This document shows, in pieces, positions 17,727 through 28,135 of a DNA stretch of 64,000 nucleotides (its first letter is position 1; every line of letters begins with the position of its first letter). The notes below the pieces were generated by a model, which was not told the origin of the DNA, made no database searches, and saw only the letters and a program-made list of their open reading frames with translations. A program made the translations under genes and the position numbers. This DNA is from JADJQU01 sp035490315 (GTDB lineage: Bacteria > Planctomycetota > UBA1135 > GCA-002686595), in NCBI GenBank assembly GCA_035490315.1, contig DATHET010000221.1, positions 7,070 through 71,069 of the forward strand, given 5' to 3'.

Positions 17727-18310
17727 GACAATTCCTTGCTCGGCCGGCCCAGGGTCAGATACCAGAGGGAGTTCGTGCCGTACACACGCTCGCGCGCGGC
17801 CAGGCTGCCGAATTCCGAGGAGAGGACGAGATTGCGCGGCGCGTGGAACACGATCGTGCCCTCGGGCTGGAGCCGCTCGCTCGCGAGCTGGAGCAGGGCG
17901 TCGACCACGCGCTTGCGGCCCGGGCCGGCGCGCAGCAGAGGGTAGGGAGGGTCGTAGAAAATCACGTCGAAGCGCTTGTCGCCCGGATCCCTCCAGGCCG
18001 CGGGCGAAAGGGCGTCGGCGGTCACGACGCGCACGCGCTCGCCGGCCCCGAGGCCCGCGACATTGGACTGGAGCAGCTTCACCACGCGCGGATCGAGCTC
18101 GACCATGCGCGCGAATGCGGCGCCGCGGCTCAAGGACTCCAGGCCGAGCGAGCCCGTGCCGGCGAAGAGGTCGAGCACCAGCGCGCCGTCGATGCGCTCG
18201 CCCAGGGTGGAGAACAGGGCTTCCCGCACCCGGTCGAGCATCGGGCGCGTCCCCTCGCCCGGCGGCGCCTTGATCAGCCGGCCGCCGTACTCCCCCGCGA
18301 TGATGCGCAT
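17723..18310 (-). CDS. rsmD: 16S rRNA (guanine966-N2)-methyltransferase RsmD
   Basis: 195 residues starting MRIIAGEYGGRLIKAPPG, the standard RsmD N-terminus, followed by TRPMLDRVREALFSTLG. The SAM motif is LDLFAGTGSLGLESLSRGA and the catalytic N-methyltransferase motif is YDPPY. It methylates G966 of 16S rRNA. The reading frame is open far upstream, but ATG at 18310 fits the family exactly. It is divergent from pdxJ with only 33 bp between the two starts, so the promoters must overlap. It is coupled to nagA by a 4-nt overlap. Confidence 0.93.
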   Translation of the reverse strand: MRIIAGEYGGRLIKAPPGEGTRPMLDRVREALFSTLGERIDGALVLDLFAGTGSLGLESLSRGAAFARMVELDPRVVKLLQSNVAGLGAGERVRVVTADALSPAAWRDPGDKRFDVIFYDPPYPLLRAGPGRKRVVDALLQLASERLQPEGTIVFHAPRNLVLSSEFGSLAARERVYGTNSLWYLTLGRPSKELS

Positions 18311-18343
18311 GTCGCGATGGTAGCGAGTCGGTACGATCCCACC

Positions 18344-19063
18344 ATGCTGCGCCTGCACGTCAACGTCGACCACGTGGCCACGCTGAGGCAGGCTCGCCGC
18401 GGGGTCGAGCCCGATCCCGTCGCCTGGGCCCTGGCCGCGGAGCGCGCGGGAGCCGACGGGATCACGGTGCACCTGCGCAAGGATCGCCGCCACATCCAGG
18501 ACAGCGACGTGCGCGAGCTGCGCAAGCGCGGTCGCACGATCCTGAATCTGGAGTGCAGCCTCGATCAGGAAATGGTCGGCCTCGCGCTCGAGAGCGGCGC
18601 GCGAGTGATCTGCCTCGTGCCCGAGCGTCGCGAGGAGCTCACCACCGAAGGCGGCTTGGACGTGGTTCTCGAGCGCGAGCGCATCGCGCAGGTCCTGCCG
18701 TTGTTCGCGGCGCGCGGCGCGCTGGTCAGCCTGTTCGTCGACCCCGAGACGCGCCAGCTCGAAGCGGCGGCGAAGCTGGGCGCGCCCTTCGTGGAGCTGC
18801 ACACCGGTTCCTATGCCGGCGCGAGCGATACTGCACGCACCCGCGAGCTCGAGCGTCTGAGCAGCGCCGCCACGAGAGCGCGCGAGCTCGGCCTGCGCGT
18901 CAACGCGGGCCACGGCCTGAATCTCGCCAATACGCGCGACGTCGCGCTTATCGGAGGTCTCGAAGAACTCAACATCGGCTATTCGATCGTTGCCCGCGCG
19001 CTGTTCGTCGGCGTCGAAGCTGCGGTCCGCGAGATGTTGCACTGCATGGGGAGAAGCGAATGA
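18344..19063 (+). CDS. pdxJ: Pyridoxine 5'-phosphate synthase
   Basis: 239 residues, the family's usual length. It has the typical N-terminus LHVNVDHVATLRQARRG, the HLRKDRRHIQD segment, NLECSLDQEM, VPERREELTTEGG, HTGSYA and NAGHGLN motifs, and a final IVARALFVGVEAAVREM. PdxJ condenses 1-deoxyxylulose 5-phosphate with 3-amino-2-oxopropyl phosphate in the DXP-dependent vitamin B6 pathway. ATG at 18344 is fixed by the conserved N-terminus. The TGA stop overlaps the ATG of dapA (ATGA), so the two are translationally coupled. It is divergent from rsmD. Confidence 0.96.
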   Translation: MLRLHVNVDHVATLRQARRGVEPDPVAWALAAERAGADGITVHLRKDRRHIQDSDVRELRKRGRTILNLECSLDQEMVGLALESGARVICLVPERREELTTEGGLDVVLERERIAQVLPLFAARGALVSLFVDPETRQLEAAAKLGAPFVELHTGSYAGASDTARTRELERLSSAATRARELGLRVNAGHGLNLANTRDVALIGGLEELNIGYSIVARALFVGVEAAVREMLHCMGRSE

Positions 19064-19971
19064 AGTGTCCGTTCCAAGGCAGCCTGGTCGCATTGCCGAC
19101 ACCGTTCCGCCGCGACGAGGTCGATTTCGCCGCGCTGCACCACCTGATCGAGTGGCACGTGGAGAAGAAGAGCGACGGCATCGTCGTCGCCGGCACTTCC
19201 GGCGAGGCCGTGACGCTCAGCGACTACGAGCGGCGCAGCCTGCTGCACGCCACGGTCGAATACGCGCGCAAACGACTGCCGGTGATCGCCGGGATCGGCA
19301 CCAACAACACGCGCCAGTCCGTGGACTTCGCGCGCTTCGCGGCCGACGCCCACGTCGACGGCCTGCTCGCAGTCGCGCCTTACTACAACAAGCCGACCCA
19401 GCCCGGCCTCGTCGCCCACTACTCCGCGATCGCGGAAGCGACCAGCCTGCCGCTGATCCTCTACAACGTCCCCGGCCGCACCTGCACGGACCTCAAGCCG
19501 GAGACCATCGCCGAATGCCGCAGCCGCTATCCGCACATCGTCGCGGTGAAGGAAGCCTCTGGCTCGATCGGACGCGCGCAGCAGATCAAGGAGTCGAGCG
19601 ACATCGCCCTGATCGCGGGCGAGGACGCGCTGATCGCGGAATTCATGGGTCTCGGTGCCGTCGGCGTGATCGGCGTGGTCGCCAACATCGCGCCCTCGCA
19701 AGTCGCCGAGCTGTGCCGCGTGGCGCGCCCGGGCGGCAACGCGGTGCGCACGGCGGAGCTGGTCGACTGGCTGGCGCCGCTGATTCGCGATCTGTTCATC
19801 GAGACCAGCCCGACGCCGATGAAAACCGCGCTCGCCGCCATGAAGCTGTGCGGAGCGGAGGTGCGGTTGCCGCTGGTGGCGATGGAAGCGGCGAACCAGG
19901 AGCGGCTGATGTCGAGCCTGCACGAGGCCGGATTGCTGCGCCTCGAGAAGTCCCCCGCGCCGCGCGGCTAG
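19060..19971 (+). CDS. dapA: 4-hydroxy-tetrahydrodipicolinate synthase
   Basis: 303 residues of the DHDPS/NAL TIM-barrel family. Visible motifs are GTSGEAVTLSDYE (GTTGE loop, here with Ser), the PYYNKPTQPGL segment with the active-site Tyr, YNVPGRT, and the Schiff-base Lys in AVKEASGS. The enzyme condenses pyruvate with aspartate semialdehyde in lysine and diaminopimelate synthesis. The start ATG overlaps the pdxJ stop. It converges with the GHKL ATPase gene with a 4-bp gap. A related aldolase such as NAL or KDG aldolase cannot be wholly excluded, but length and motifs favour DapA. Confidence 0.92.
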   Translation: MKCPFQGSLVALPTPFRRDEVDFAALHHLIEWHVEKKSDGIVVAGTSGEAVTLSDYERRSLLHATVEYARKRLPVIAGIGTNNTRQSVDFARFAADAHVDGLLAVAPYYNKPTQPGLVAHYSAIAEATSLPLILYNVPGRTCTDLKPETIAECRSRYPHIVAVKEASGSIGRAQQIKESSDIALIAGEDALIAEFMGLGAVGVIGVVANIAPSQVAELCRVARPGGNAVRTAELVDWLAPLIRDLFIETSPTPMKTALAAMKLCGAEVRLPLVAMEAANQERLMSSLHEAGLLRLEKSPAPRG

Positions 19972-19975
19972 GACA

Positions 19976-20788
19976 TCAGCGCAGGAGCGCGTCGACGCAG
20001 ATCCAGGAGCCTGCCCAGCGGGGAATCGAGCGGACGGCGTTGGTGCGCTGCCCTGCGAGCGACTTGCGAACGAGCATCGCGTTCCCGGAAGCGATGTAGA
20101 GCTCCCCATCCAACAGGTCGGAGTAATCGAGCAACACTTTGAGACCCCATCCCATGTTGGATCGGGAGGGCTCGGTGCCGGAGACTCGCGGAGTCATGGC
20201 GAGTTGCAGGGCCTCGGCATCGTCGGAGATTCGACCGCGAAGTTCTGGGTTTCGCTGGAGACTTGCGAGGAACCCGATGCCGCAGTCGGCGACGGAGAGT
20301 TGCATGCGCCGGGAGCTCGGCTCCAGATCGGCGAACGCGTAGCCGGTCTCGGGCGCGCCGGAGTGTTGAACGATGTTGGCGCCGAGCTCTTCGAGGACGA
20401 ATCGCGTCATCCGCAAGGCACTCGGAGAGATCGTCGGGTCTTGAGCCTGGACCGCTTGGGCTATGCGCGTTGCTGCTGCTTGTGCCTCGTCCAGATCCTT
20501 GATCGCGTTCAGGATGATTCCACGGGTCCCCGTGTCAATTCCGTCGGTTCTGGCATTGCTCAATACGAAACCCGAGCCATCCATGTTGAAGCTAGCCGTG
20601 GAACGCAAGCCTCGCCCCAAGCGATAAGCAACCGACGAAGCCAGTAGGACAGCCGATGCGGCCGCCGTTCCTCTCCGGCTGGCAAGCTCGAGAGAGAGCG
20701 ATTGCTCGTCTCGAATTCTCTGCCACATCTCGAACCAGCGAATGGCCGACTCCGGTACGGGGAGATCTGGGAACTGAACCTCGACCAT
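19976..20788 (-). CDS. GHKL-type ATPase, orphan histidine-kinase-like/anti-sigma-like protein
   Basis: About 270 residues. A GHKL ATP-binding fold is visible in the second half: N-box FVLEELGANIVQHSGAP, G1-box ADCGIGF, and a G2-like NMGWGLKVLL. No HisKA dimerisation helix or phospho-acceptor His, REC domain, signal peptide or membrane helix is evident. The first ~100 residues may be a partner-binding domain. Such stand-alone ATPases act as anti-sigma or switch kinases, or with STAS-like partners, but none is adjacent here. ATG at 20788 (MVEVQFPDLPVPES) is the preferred start; the frame is open to 20953 without support. It shares the ~250-bp upstream region divergently with clpB. Confidence 0.7.
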   Translation of the reverse strand: MVEVQFPDLPVPESAIRWFEMWQRIRDEQSLSLELASRRGTAAASAVLLASSVAYRLGRGLRSTASFNMDGSGFVLSNARTDGIDTGTRGIILNAIKDLDEAQAAATRIAQAVQAQDPTISPSALRMTRFVLEELGANIVQHSGAPETGYAFADLEPSSRRMQLSVADCGIGFLASLQRNPELRGRISDDAEALQLAMTPRVSGTEPSRSNMGWGLKVLLDYSDLLDGELYIASGNAMLVRKSLAGQRTNAVRSIPRWAGSWICVDALLR

Positions 20789-21011
20789 TTGGCGAATGCT
20801 AGCGATGGGGCTCGGTCCGATCGGACCCGAGGCGACCGTCTGATGACCTTCGCCAGGATGCTGGATATTGACTCGCCGTGCACCCTTCAGGCGCGCACCT
20901 GTAGCCTGCCGTCTTGGCACTCCTCCGCTGCCTGATCGGCAGCAAGGGACCATTGTCGCGCCCAGGAAGGCCTATGGCAGCCCCAAATGACCGCCTCGTT
21001 CGGTCCATGGC

Positions 21012-21026
21012 TGGCACAAGCCTTGC
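21012..21026 (+). promoter_or_regulatory. Sigma-54-like -24/-12 element before clpB
   Basis: The sequence TGGCAC, 5 bases, TTGC lies immediately before clpB, matching the -24/-12 consensus core exactly and preceded by the preferred pyrimidine. Transcription would begin about 12 bases after the GC, near 21037, which would make the mRNA nearly leaderless at the ATG (21039). No sigma-54 activator site was identified and no CIRCE-type inverted repeat was found upstream. The match may be chance in GC-rich DNA. Confidence 0.35.
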
Positions 21027-21038
21027 GCTGCGCTCGCC

Positions 21039-23573
<2,535 letters not shown>

Positions 23574-23585
<12 letters not shown>

Positions 23586-23671
23586 AGCAGCGACATCCTG
23601 AACCGGCCGCTTACCCGCGCGCAGCGCCGAGTAAGCGGCCGGTTCAGGATGGCGGTGCTTTACCGGGTACC
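23574..23671. repeat. Palindromic repeat copy A, overlapping the ends of two convergent genes
   Basis: A 98-bp palindrome with arms starting GGTACCCGGTAAAGCA. About 43 of 46 positions pair, and both arms include CATCCTGAACCGGCCGCTTAC. The clpB stop TAA (23583-23585) and the stop of the opposite methyltransferase gene (23660-23662) sit at mirror-image positions within the arms. Both proteins therefore end Gly-Thr-Arg encoded by the repeat. Related copies are at 26595-26701 and 29167-29275, with halves at 28070-28112 and 15172-15197. Transcribed in either direction, the RNA would fold into a very stable hairpin. Confidence 0.9.
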
Positions 23672-25363
23672 GTATCGCTGTTGCTTGCGGCCGAAGACGC
23701 GCACGAGATTCTGCTTGCGGCTGCGCAGGAGCGCGTTGAGCTCGGCGATCGACTGCTCCTGCTCGAGCAGCTTGCTCGCGGCTGCTGCCGCGGATTCGTT
23801 CGCGCGCAAGAGTTCCTGCTGGATCGCCAGGGCGCCGTCGTGCTCCAGTCCGAGCCGAGCTTCGAGCTCCGTTTGCAGGCTGCGGTGGCGGCCCAGCTCG
23901 CTTTCGTAGCCCTCGCGAAGCGCCTCCACTTCCTTGCGCTCCTGCTCGCGCATGGCACGCAGCGAAGCCAACTCCTTGCGATGGGACTCGAGTTCCGCCG
24001 TCACATCGGCGAGCACGCACTTGTGCTCGTCGAGCTCGGACCGAAGCTCTGCCTCGATCTCGCCCGCGCCGCGCCGCCTCTTTTCGAGCTCGCCGGTGAG
24101 CTCGCGGTGGGCTGCCCGATGCGAGGCCAGGTCCTGCTCGAGCGTCGCGATCGACCGAGCCGCCTCGGCGCGCTCGCGCCCGAGCTGCGCACCGCGGTGC
24201 TCCAGCTCGCCGCGCACACCTTCGAGATCCGAACGCAGCTCCGCGACCGTTTCACGGTGCAGGCCGAGATCCGCACGAAGCTCCTCGACCGTGCCGCGGT
24301 GCTGGCCGAGATCCGTCGAGAGGCTCTCGATCGCGTCAGCACTTTCCAGACGTTCGCTCGCCAGCTCCTCCAGCAGGTGCTGCTGCTCCGCGCGACACTC
24401 GGCCAGCGCATCGCGCAGATGGCTCGTCTCGGCGCGCTCGCTGATCAGATCGACGTCGATCTCCTCGAGGGTCTTCCGATGGCTTTCGAGATCCATCGAG
24501 AGATCGTTCGTGACCTGGGCGAGCTTTCCCCGCTCCTCGCGCCAGGCAGTCCGTTCGCGATCGAACGCGACCAGCTCGCCTGCCAGCTCCCCGAAGCTGC
24601 GCAGTGCACCGCGAGGCGCGGACTGCTCGTGCTGCAGCGCGTGTGCATCGGGCAAGGGCGCGCCGTCGAAAGCCCCGATCACGATGTGGCGATAGACCGG
24701 GTCGCCGTGGTCGGAGGCGTAGAGGTTGCGGTTGTAGAACTCGTTGACCGATGCCCCGAGACTGCGCAGCGACGGATCGTCGTCGAGGTACATCGACAGG
24801 CACATCATTGCGAGCCAGCGGTCGAGGTTGGCGTGCCCCAGGCTCCGAACGCGCGCGCCCATTTCGGCGAGCTCGCGCTCAGTCGCCTCTCGCGACGGCA
24901 GGCCGTAGCGGCGATGCTCGTCGAGATAGCGATGCTCGATGCCGAGCTTCTGCTTCAAGAACCGGCGCAGCAGCGTCTCGGCCTTGGCCACGCGCTCGGA
25001 GTGGTACGGACCCGCGATCACGACCCAGCGCCGCGCGACGCGGCCGCATTCGCGAAGGAATGCCGTGCGCGCGGCCGGCGGAACGTGCTCGAGCGTGTCC
25101 AGCGCGGTAACCACGTCGAAGGACTTGTCCCGAAACGGCAACTTCGCGCCGTCCCCGAGCACGAATCCGGTCACGTTCGCGGGCTCCAGGTCGACCAGAG
25201 TCACGCGCTCCTTGGAAACGAAGTCGCGCAGGACCGCAGTCCGGCCGCCAACGTCGAGCACCGAAATCCCGGAAGCGCCGCCATGGACGCTGCTGAGCAC
25301 GTCGGCGACGACGCGGTAGCGCTGGTACAAGTCGAAGGGCAACCGTGTCGGGGTGGAAATCAT
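23660..25363 (-). CDS. SAM-dependent methyltransferase with long C-terminal coiled coil
   Basis: 567 residues. The N-terminal ~200 form a class I methyltransferase: motif I VLDVGGRTAVLRDF, then LGDGAKLPFRDKSFDVVTAL and DTLEHVPPAARTAFLREC, as in O-antigen-type methyltransferases. Residues ~255-545 are a continuous coiled coil with a visible 14-residue period (LGQHRGTVEELRAD then LGLHRETVAELRSD). It ends in a basic RKQNLVRVFGRKQQRYGTR tail. Similar HR/HA-LexEL repeats occur in the radical SAM cluster at 38-41 kb. ATG at 25363 begins the natural N-terminus. The last three residues and stop lie in repeat copy A. A role in surface-glycan chain capping or length control is suggested by analogy only. 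Confidence 0.82.
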   Translation of the reverse strand: MISTPTRLPFDLYQRYRVVADVLSSVHGGASGISVLDVGGRTAVLRDFVSKERVTLVDLEPANVTGFVLGDGAKLPFRDKSFDVVTALDTLEHVPPAARTAFLRECGRVARRWVVIAGPYHSERVAKAETLLRRFLKQKLGIEHRYLDEHRRYGLPSREATERELAEMGARVRSLGHANLDRWLAMMCLSMYLDDDPSLRSLGASVNEFYNRNLYASDHGDPVYRHIVIGAFDGAPLPDAHALQHEQSAPRGALRSFGELAGELVAFDRERTAWREERGKLAQVTNDLSMDLESHRKTLEEIDVDLISERAETSHLRDALAECRAEQQHLLEELASERLESADAIESLSTDLGQHRGTVEELRADLGLHRETVAELRSDLEGVRGELEHRGAQLGRERAEAARSIATLEQDLASHRAAHRELTGELEKRRRGAGEIEAELRSELDEHKCVLADVTAELESHRKELASLRAMREQERKEVEALREGYESELGRHRSLQTELEARLGLEHDGALAIQQELLRANESAAAAASKLLEQEQSIAELNALLRSRKQNLVRVFGRKQQRYGTR

Positions 25364-25516
25364 GCCTACGAACCTTCCTTCGCAGATTGAGGACTCGTCA
25401 GATCGGCGAGGTCGTTTCTCGGATCGCCGGAGGCCCTCCACCAGGGCGGACCGTGTTTTTTTTCGAGCCGCGGCCCCACGGAGCTCGAATATCAGTGGAA
25501 GCACGGAGGCGTGTGA

Positions 25517-25942
25517 GTGGAGATCGAGCGCCTTGCAGCGCTCCGGTCAGCCGCTCGCAGCGTCGACCCCGGGGGGATGATTGCACCCGAACACGACAAG
25601 TCGCAGGAATGGGCAGCGTCTCTTGTCGGTTCAGTCACTTCTCGCAGATGCAGGTTCCTGGATGCGGGGAGCGAGGCACCATTCTTCGGAGCACCGATCT
25701 GCTTTGGCCCCACCGGCATCCGCCGTTCGCCAGGAGTGAGCTCAGGCGGAACGACAGTCTGCGGCGGCGCGTATTCGCTGGACGTGAACGCCTTTGCCGC
25801 CGGGAGCTTGGGCGGCAACCCTTCGCCAGCTCTGCGAGTGCCCGGTTCGTTGGTCTACTGCCGTTTCTGGGGACGCGACGACTTCCTGTGGGGTGGCGAT
25901 GTGCAACTCACGGACGCGTTGGAGTACGGCGTGCGCGCGTAA
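25517..25942 (+). pseudogene. Remnant of a secreted protein: C-terminal Cys module only
   Basis: From about 25665 the frame encodes a recognisable end of the module found intact at 35395-37146 and 54225-55304. It reads GAPICFGPTGIRRSPG, SSGGTT, CGGAYSLDVNAFAAGSLGG and RFWGRDDFLWGGDVQLTDALEYG. The first half of the module (CTAKLNSLGCTP and NNKPGLYFY segments) and any signal peptide are missing, and the upstream codons look like non-coding sequence. PPPNDCSG, conserved in the intact copies, is replaced by a shorter VCGG. I read it as a decayed gene. It lies between the coiled-coil methyltransferase and a secreted protein. A T8 run at 25456-25463 upstream has no clear hairpin. Confidence 0.65.
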
Positions 25943-26083
25943 CAGCGGAGCAGTCCGGCCAGGACCCGCCGAGAGTCTCGGGATCTCCTTGCAGTTTCGC
26001 GGAGATCCCCGCCGAGGCATGGAGGTTGCGCTGAGCGGCCCTCACCGGTCGGACCGTGACTCATTCCCCTCTCGAGCCGTCTA

Positions 26084-26590
26084 ATGTCGATGATCGTCGC
26101 CGCGTCTCGTTCTTTGCCGCTCGTTCTCCTGTTCGCTTTCGCTCCGTCGCTCCACGCGCAGAATTGCACGGGGACCATTGCCGCAAATATCAACAGCGTT
26201 TCGGTCAGCACGGGAGGCGTGCAGTTGATTGACCTGACGGTCGCGCCCTCGCAGTTCGACTTGCAGTGGCAGATCATCGGTTCCTTCGGCACGAACACCC
26301 CGACGCCCTGGTTCTCGTACGGCGGGCTAAACCTGAACCTGGATCGCTACATGTTCCGCATGCTGAACGGGCACGGCGGTTTCGTGCACGGCGCCATCAA
26401 CGGCTACATCGGCGGACCGCTGATTCCCTTCAACACGGCCGGCCAGGCGCAACTTCAGGTCGTGATCCCGCAAGGCTTGTCGAGCCACTTCATCGGCAAG
26501 ACCCTGCACCACGGCATGTACTACACGAGCCAGATCAGCCTCTTGCCGACGTGCGGCACGCCGACCGTCGCGCTCACACTGCTGCCCTGA
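26084..26590 (+). CDS. Secreted protein of unknown function
   Basis: 168 residues with a clear signal peptide (SRSLPLVLLFAFAPSLHAQ). The mature part is beta-rich: ISTGG-like turns, VQLIDLTVAPSQFDLQWQIIGSFG, and a C-terminal ISLLPTCGTPTVALTLLP strand with one of two cysteines (the other is near the N-terminus, NCTGTI), which may form a disulfide. No domain was recognised. ATG at 26084 or the in-frame ATG at 26090 could be used. It ends 5 bp before palindromic repeat copy B and converges with the FG-GAP gene at 26710. Proteins of this build are common secreted products in planctomycetes, which is inference only. Confidence 0.65.
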   Translation: MSMIVAASRSLPLVLLFAFAPSLHAQNCTGTIAANINSVSVSTGGVQLIDLTVAPSQFDLQWQIIGSFGTNTPTPWFSYGGLNLNLDRYMFRMLNGHGGFVHGAINGYIGGPLIPFNTAGQAQLQVVIPQGLSSHFIGKTLHHGMYYTSQISLLPTCGTPTVALTLLP

Positions 26591-26594
26591 TCCA

Positions 26595-26701
26595 GTCCCG
26601 GTATTCCACCGCCATCCTGAACCGGCGGCTTACTCGAGCGGTCGCGAATGCGCGGCGCGAGTCAGCGGCTGGTTCAGGACGGTGGTGGAATTCCGGGTAC
26701 C
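26595..26701. repeat. Palindromic repeat copy B
   Basis: A 107-bp palindrome between convergent genes. The left arm (CCCGGTATTCCACCGCCATC, then CTGAACCGGCGGCTTACTCG) and right arm (CGAGTCAGCGGCTGGTTCAG, then GACGGTGGTGGAATTCCGGG) pair with scattered mismatches around a ~20-base centre. It starts 5 bp after the stop at 26590 and ends 9 bp before the opposite stop at 26710. It belongs to the same family as copies A and D. The position fits a bidirectional terminator or a REP/MITE-like element. Confidence 0.88.
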
Positions 26702-26709
26702 GTGCTTGC

Positions 26710-28032
26710 CTACTTCTTCGCTGGCTCTTGAAGCTCAGGATAGTGGTCGAGGCTGAGCATTGGATAGTCGCGCTCGTGAAAGTATTTGCGCGCCTGGCCG
26801 GTGGCTGCGGAGAGGATTGCTACTTCACCGCCGTCTGATTCAGAGCCCTCAGACGGGACGTTCCTCAGCTTTCCAACCGCGACGATCCAGTCGCTTGCGG
26901 GAAATGGATGTCTTGCTCGCAGAGTTGCCAAGGTCGTGGTCCCTTTCTCGACGGCGTATGGCGCCTTCCAGAGCATCTCGAGCGTCTTTCCTGAGTAGGC
27001 CTGAAGCTCCTCGGCGAAAAACGGCGTCCTCACGGCAAAGAAGATGTCGTGCTCTTTTGTATCGGAGGAAGGCACGAGGCTGAATTCAAACTGATCCGAT
27101 TCCGAGCTGGACCACTTGCCGAACGTGGTTTCGAGCGCGAGTTCGCCGGTCACGCCCGAGAACGCCGAGAACGCGGCGCTTCCGCGTTCCTTGTCCGGAT
27201 TGCTCAGAACAATTGCGCGCTTGCCGTCGATCTCGAGGCCCGTGCAGATCGCCGACCGGTAGCCGCGGGGATCTCGGCTCGGTCCGAGTTTCAGTGTGGA
27301 GATGCACTTGCCGGAAGCGCCGGAGCACACCTGAAGGGCTTTCAGCTCTCGCGACAACGATAAATAGTCGTGGATCTTGTCACCGTCGTAGTCCTCGGCG
27401 AGCAACTTGATGGGTCCGGAAATCGAAGGACGATCGAGGGGCTGCCAGGACTGTCCAGAAATCCATCTCGTGGACTCGACCGAGCCATCATGAAACGCAA
27501 CTGCGTAGTCTGGACTCCGATCGCTATCGAGATCTCCCGGGCTGCCAAGGAATCCCGCTGCGCCCGGAATCGTCGCAACGGCATGAAGATCGTCGAACGA
27601 AACGATTTTGACGGCATTCACGTCCGACTTGCCCTGCTTCCGCCTGCAGCTGATCGCAAGCTTGGCTGGGATGGAGCGCGTGTTCAGCTCGATCGGAAAG
27701 ACCGAATTGCCGAACCATGTGTCTTCGGAATCTCCAGACAGCTCGCGGAGCACGCCTCCATCCGTGCCGGAGAGGATCAGCACTTGCCCGGTTCGCCCAG
27801 ATTTGCTCCAGGCCAACGGAGCGGAAACCGCGATGTCATCGCGACCATCCTTGTCCACGTCGCCGACGCAGACGACGGAAGACCCAAACAGCGTTCCACC
27901 GTCATCGAGAAGCTCGCCGGTGACGTGGGGAGTCGATTTGAATCGTTCGGGCGGTAATTGAACGAGCCCTGCGAGCATCCCCATGGCTAGGGAACAGAGA
28001 ACCACGGCACGTTCGGAGCGGTTCGACCTCAT
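26710..28032 (-). CDS. FG-GAP/integrin-alpha-like beta-propeller protein
   Basis: 440 residues. A short hydrophobic N-terminus (VVLCSLAMGMLAGLVQL) may be a signal peptide. FG-GAP-type repeats with calcium-loop motifs are visible: FGSSVVCVGDVDKDGRDDIAVSAP, GSPGDLDSDRSPDYAVAF and LAEDYDGDKIHDYLSL. The DxDxDxxxD loops suggest calcium binding in a seven-bladed propeller. It is probably extracytoplasmic and adhesive or structural. It is flanked by palindromic repeat copy B downstream and half copy C upstream. Codon use is less GC-rich than the housekeeping neighbours, which with the repeats suggests an accessory gene. ATG at 28032 is the natural start. Confidence 0.75.
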   Translation of the reverse strand: MRSNRSERAVVLCSLAMGMLAGLVQLPPERFKSTPHVTGELLDDGGTLFGSSVVCVGDVDKDGRDDIAVSAPLAWSKSGRTGQVLILSGTDGGVLRELSGDSEDTWFGNSVFPIELNTRSIPAKLAISCRRKQGKSDVNAVKIVSFDDLHAVATIPGAAGFLGSPGDLDSDRSPDYAVAFHDGSVESTRWISGQSWQPLDRPSISGPIKLLAEDYDGDKIHDYLSLSRELKALQVCSGASGKCISTLKLGPSRDPRGYRSAICTGLEIDGKRAIVLSNPDKERGSAAFSAFSGVTGELALETTFGKWSSSESDQFEFSLVPSSDTKEHDIFFAVRTPFFAEELQAYSGKTLEMLWKAPYAVEKGTTTLATLRARHPFPASDWIVAVGKLRNVPSEGSESDGGEVAILSAATGQARKYFHERDYPMLSLDHYPELQEPAKK

Positions 28033-28069
28033 TCCATGGTGAGCGTACCACGGTCATCGATTGCTCGAC

Positions 28070-28112
28070 CGGGTAAGAGGCTGGTTCAGGATGGTGGTGG
28101 TTTACCGGGAAC
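28070..28112. repeat. Half copy C of the palindromic repeat
   Basis: Only the right arm is clear: CGGGTAAGAGGCTGGTTCAG followed by GATGGTGGTGGTTTACCGGG. The upstream bases (GTACCACGGTCAT near 28045) may be a degenerate left arm. It lies between the start of the FG-GAP gene and the stop of the TPR gene (28136), both on the minus strand. Confidence 0.75.
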
Positions 28113-28135
28113 GGCAGTGGTAACGAAGTGCGAGG

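Noticed and set aside
21000..21038. CIRCE-type repressor site before clpB.
   Set aside because: No TTAGCACTC-N9-GAGTGCTAA-like repeat could be found in the 250 bp upstream.
25456..25463. T8 run as an intrinsic terminator.
   Set aside because: No stable stem lies directly before it on either strand (the CCCT/AGGG pair is weak and too distant), and no gene ends there.
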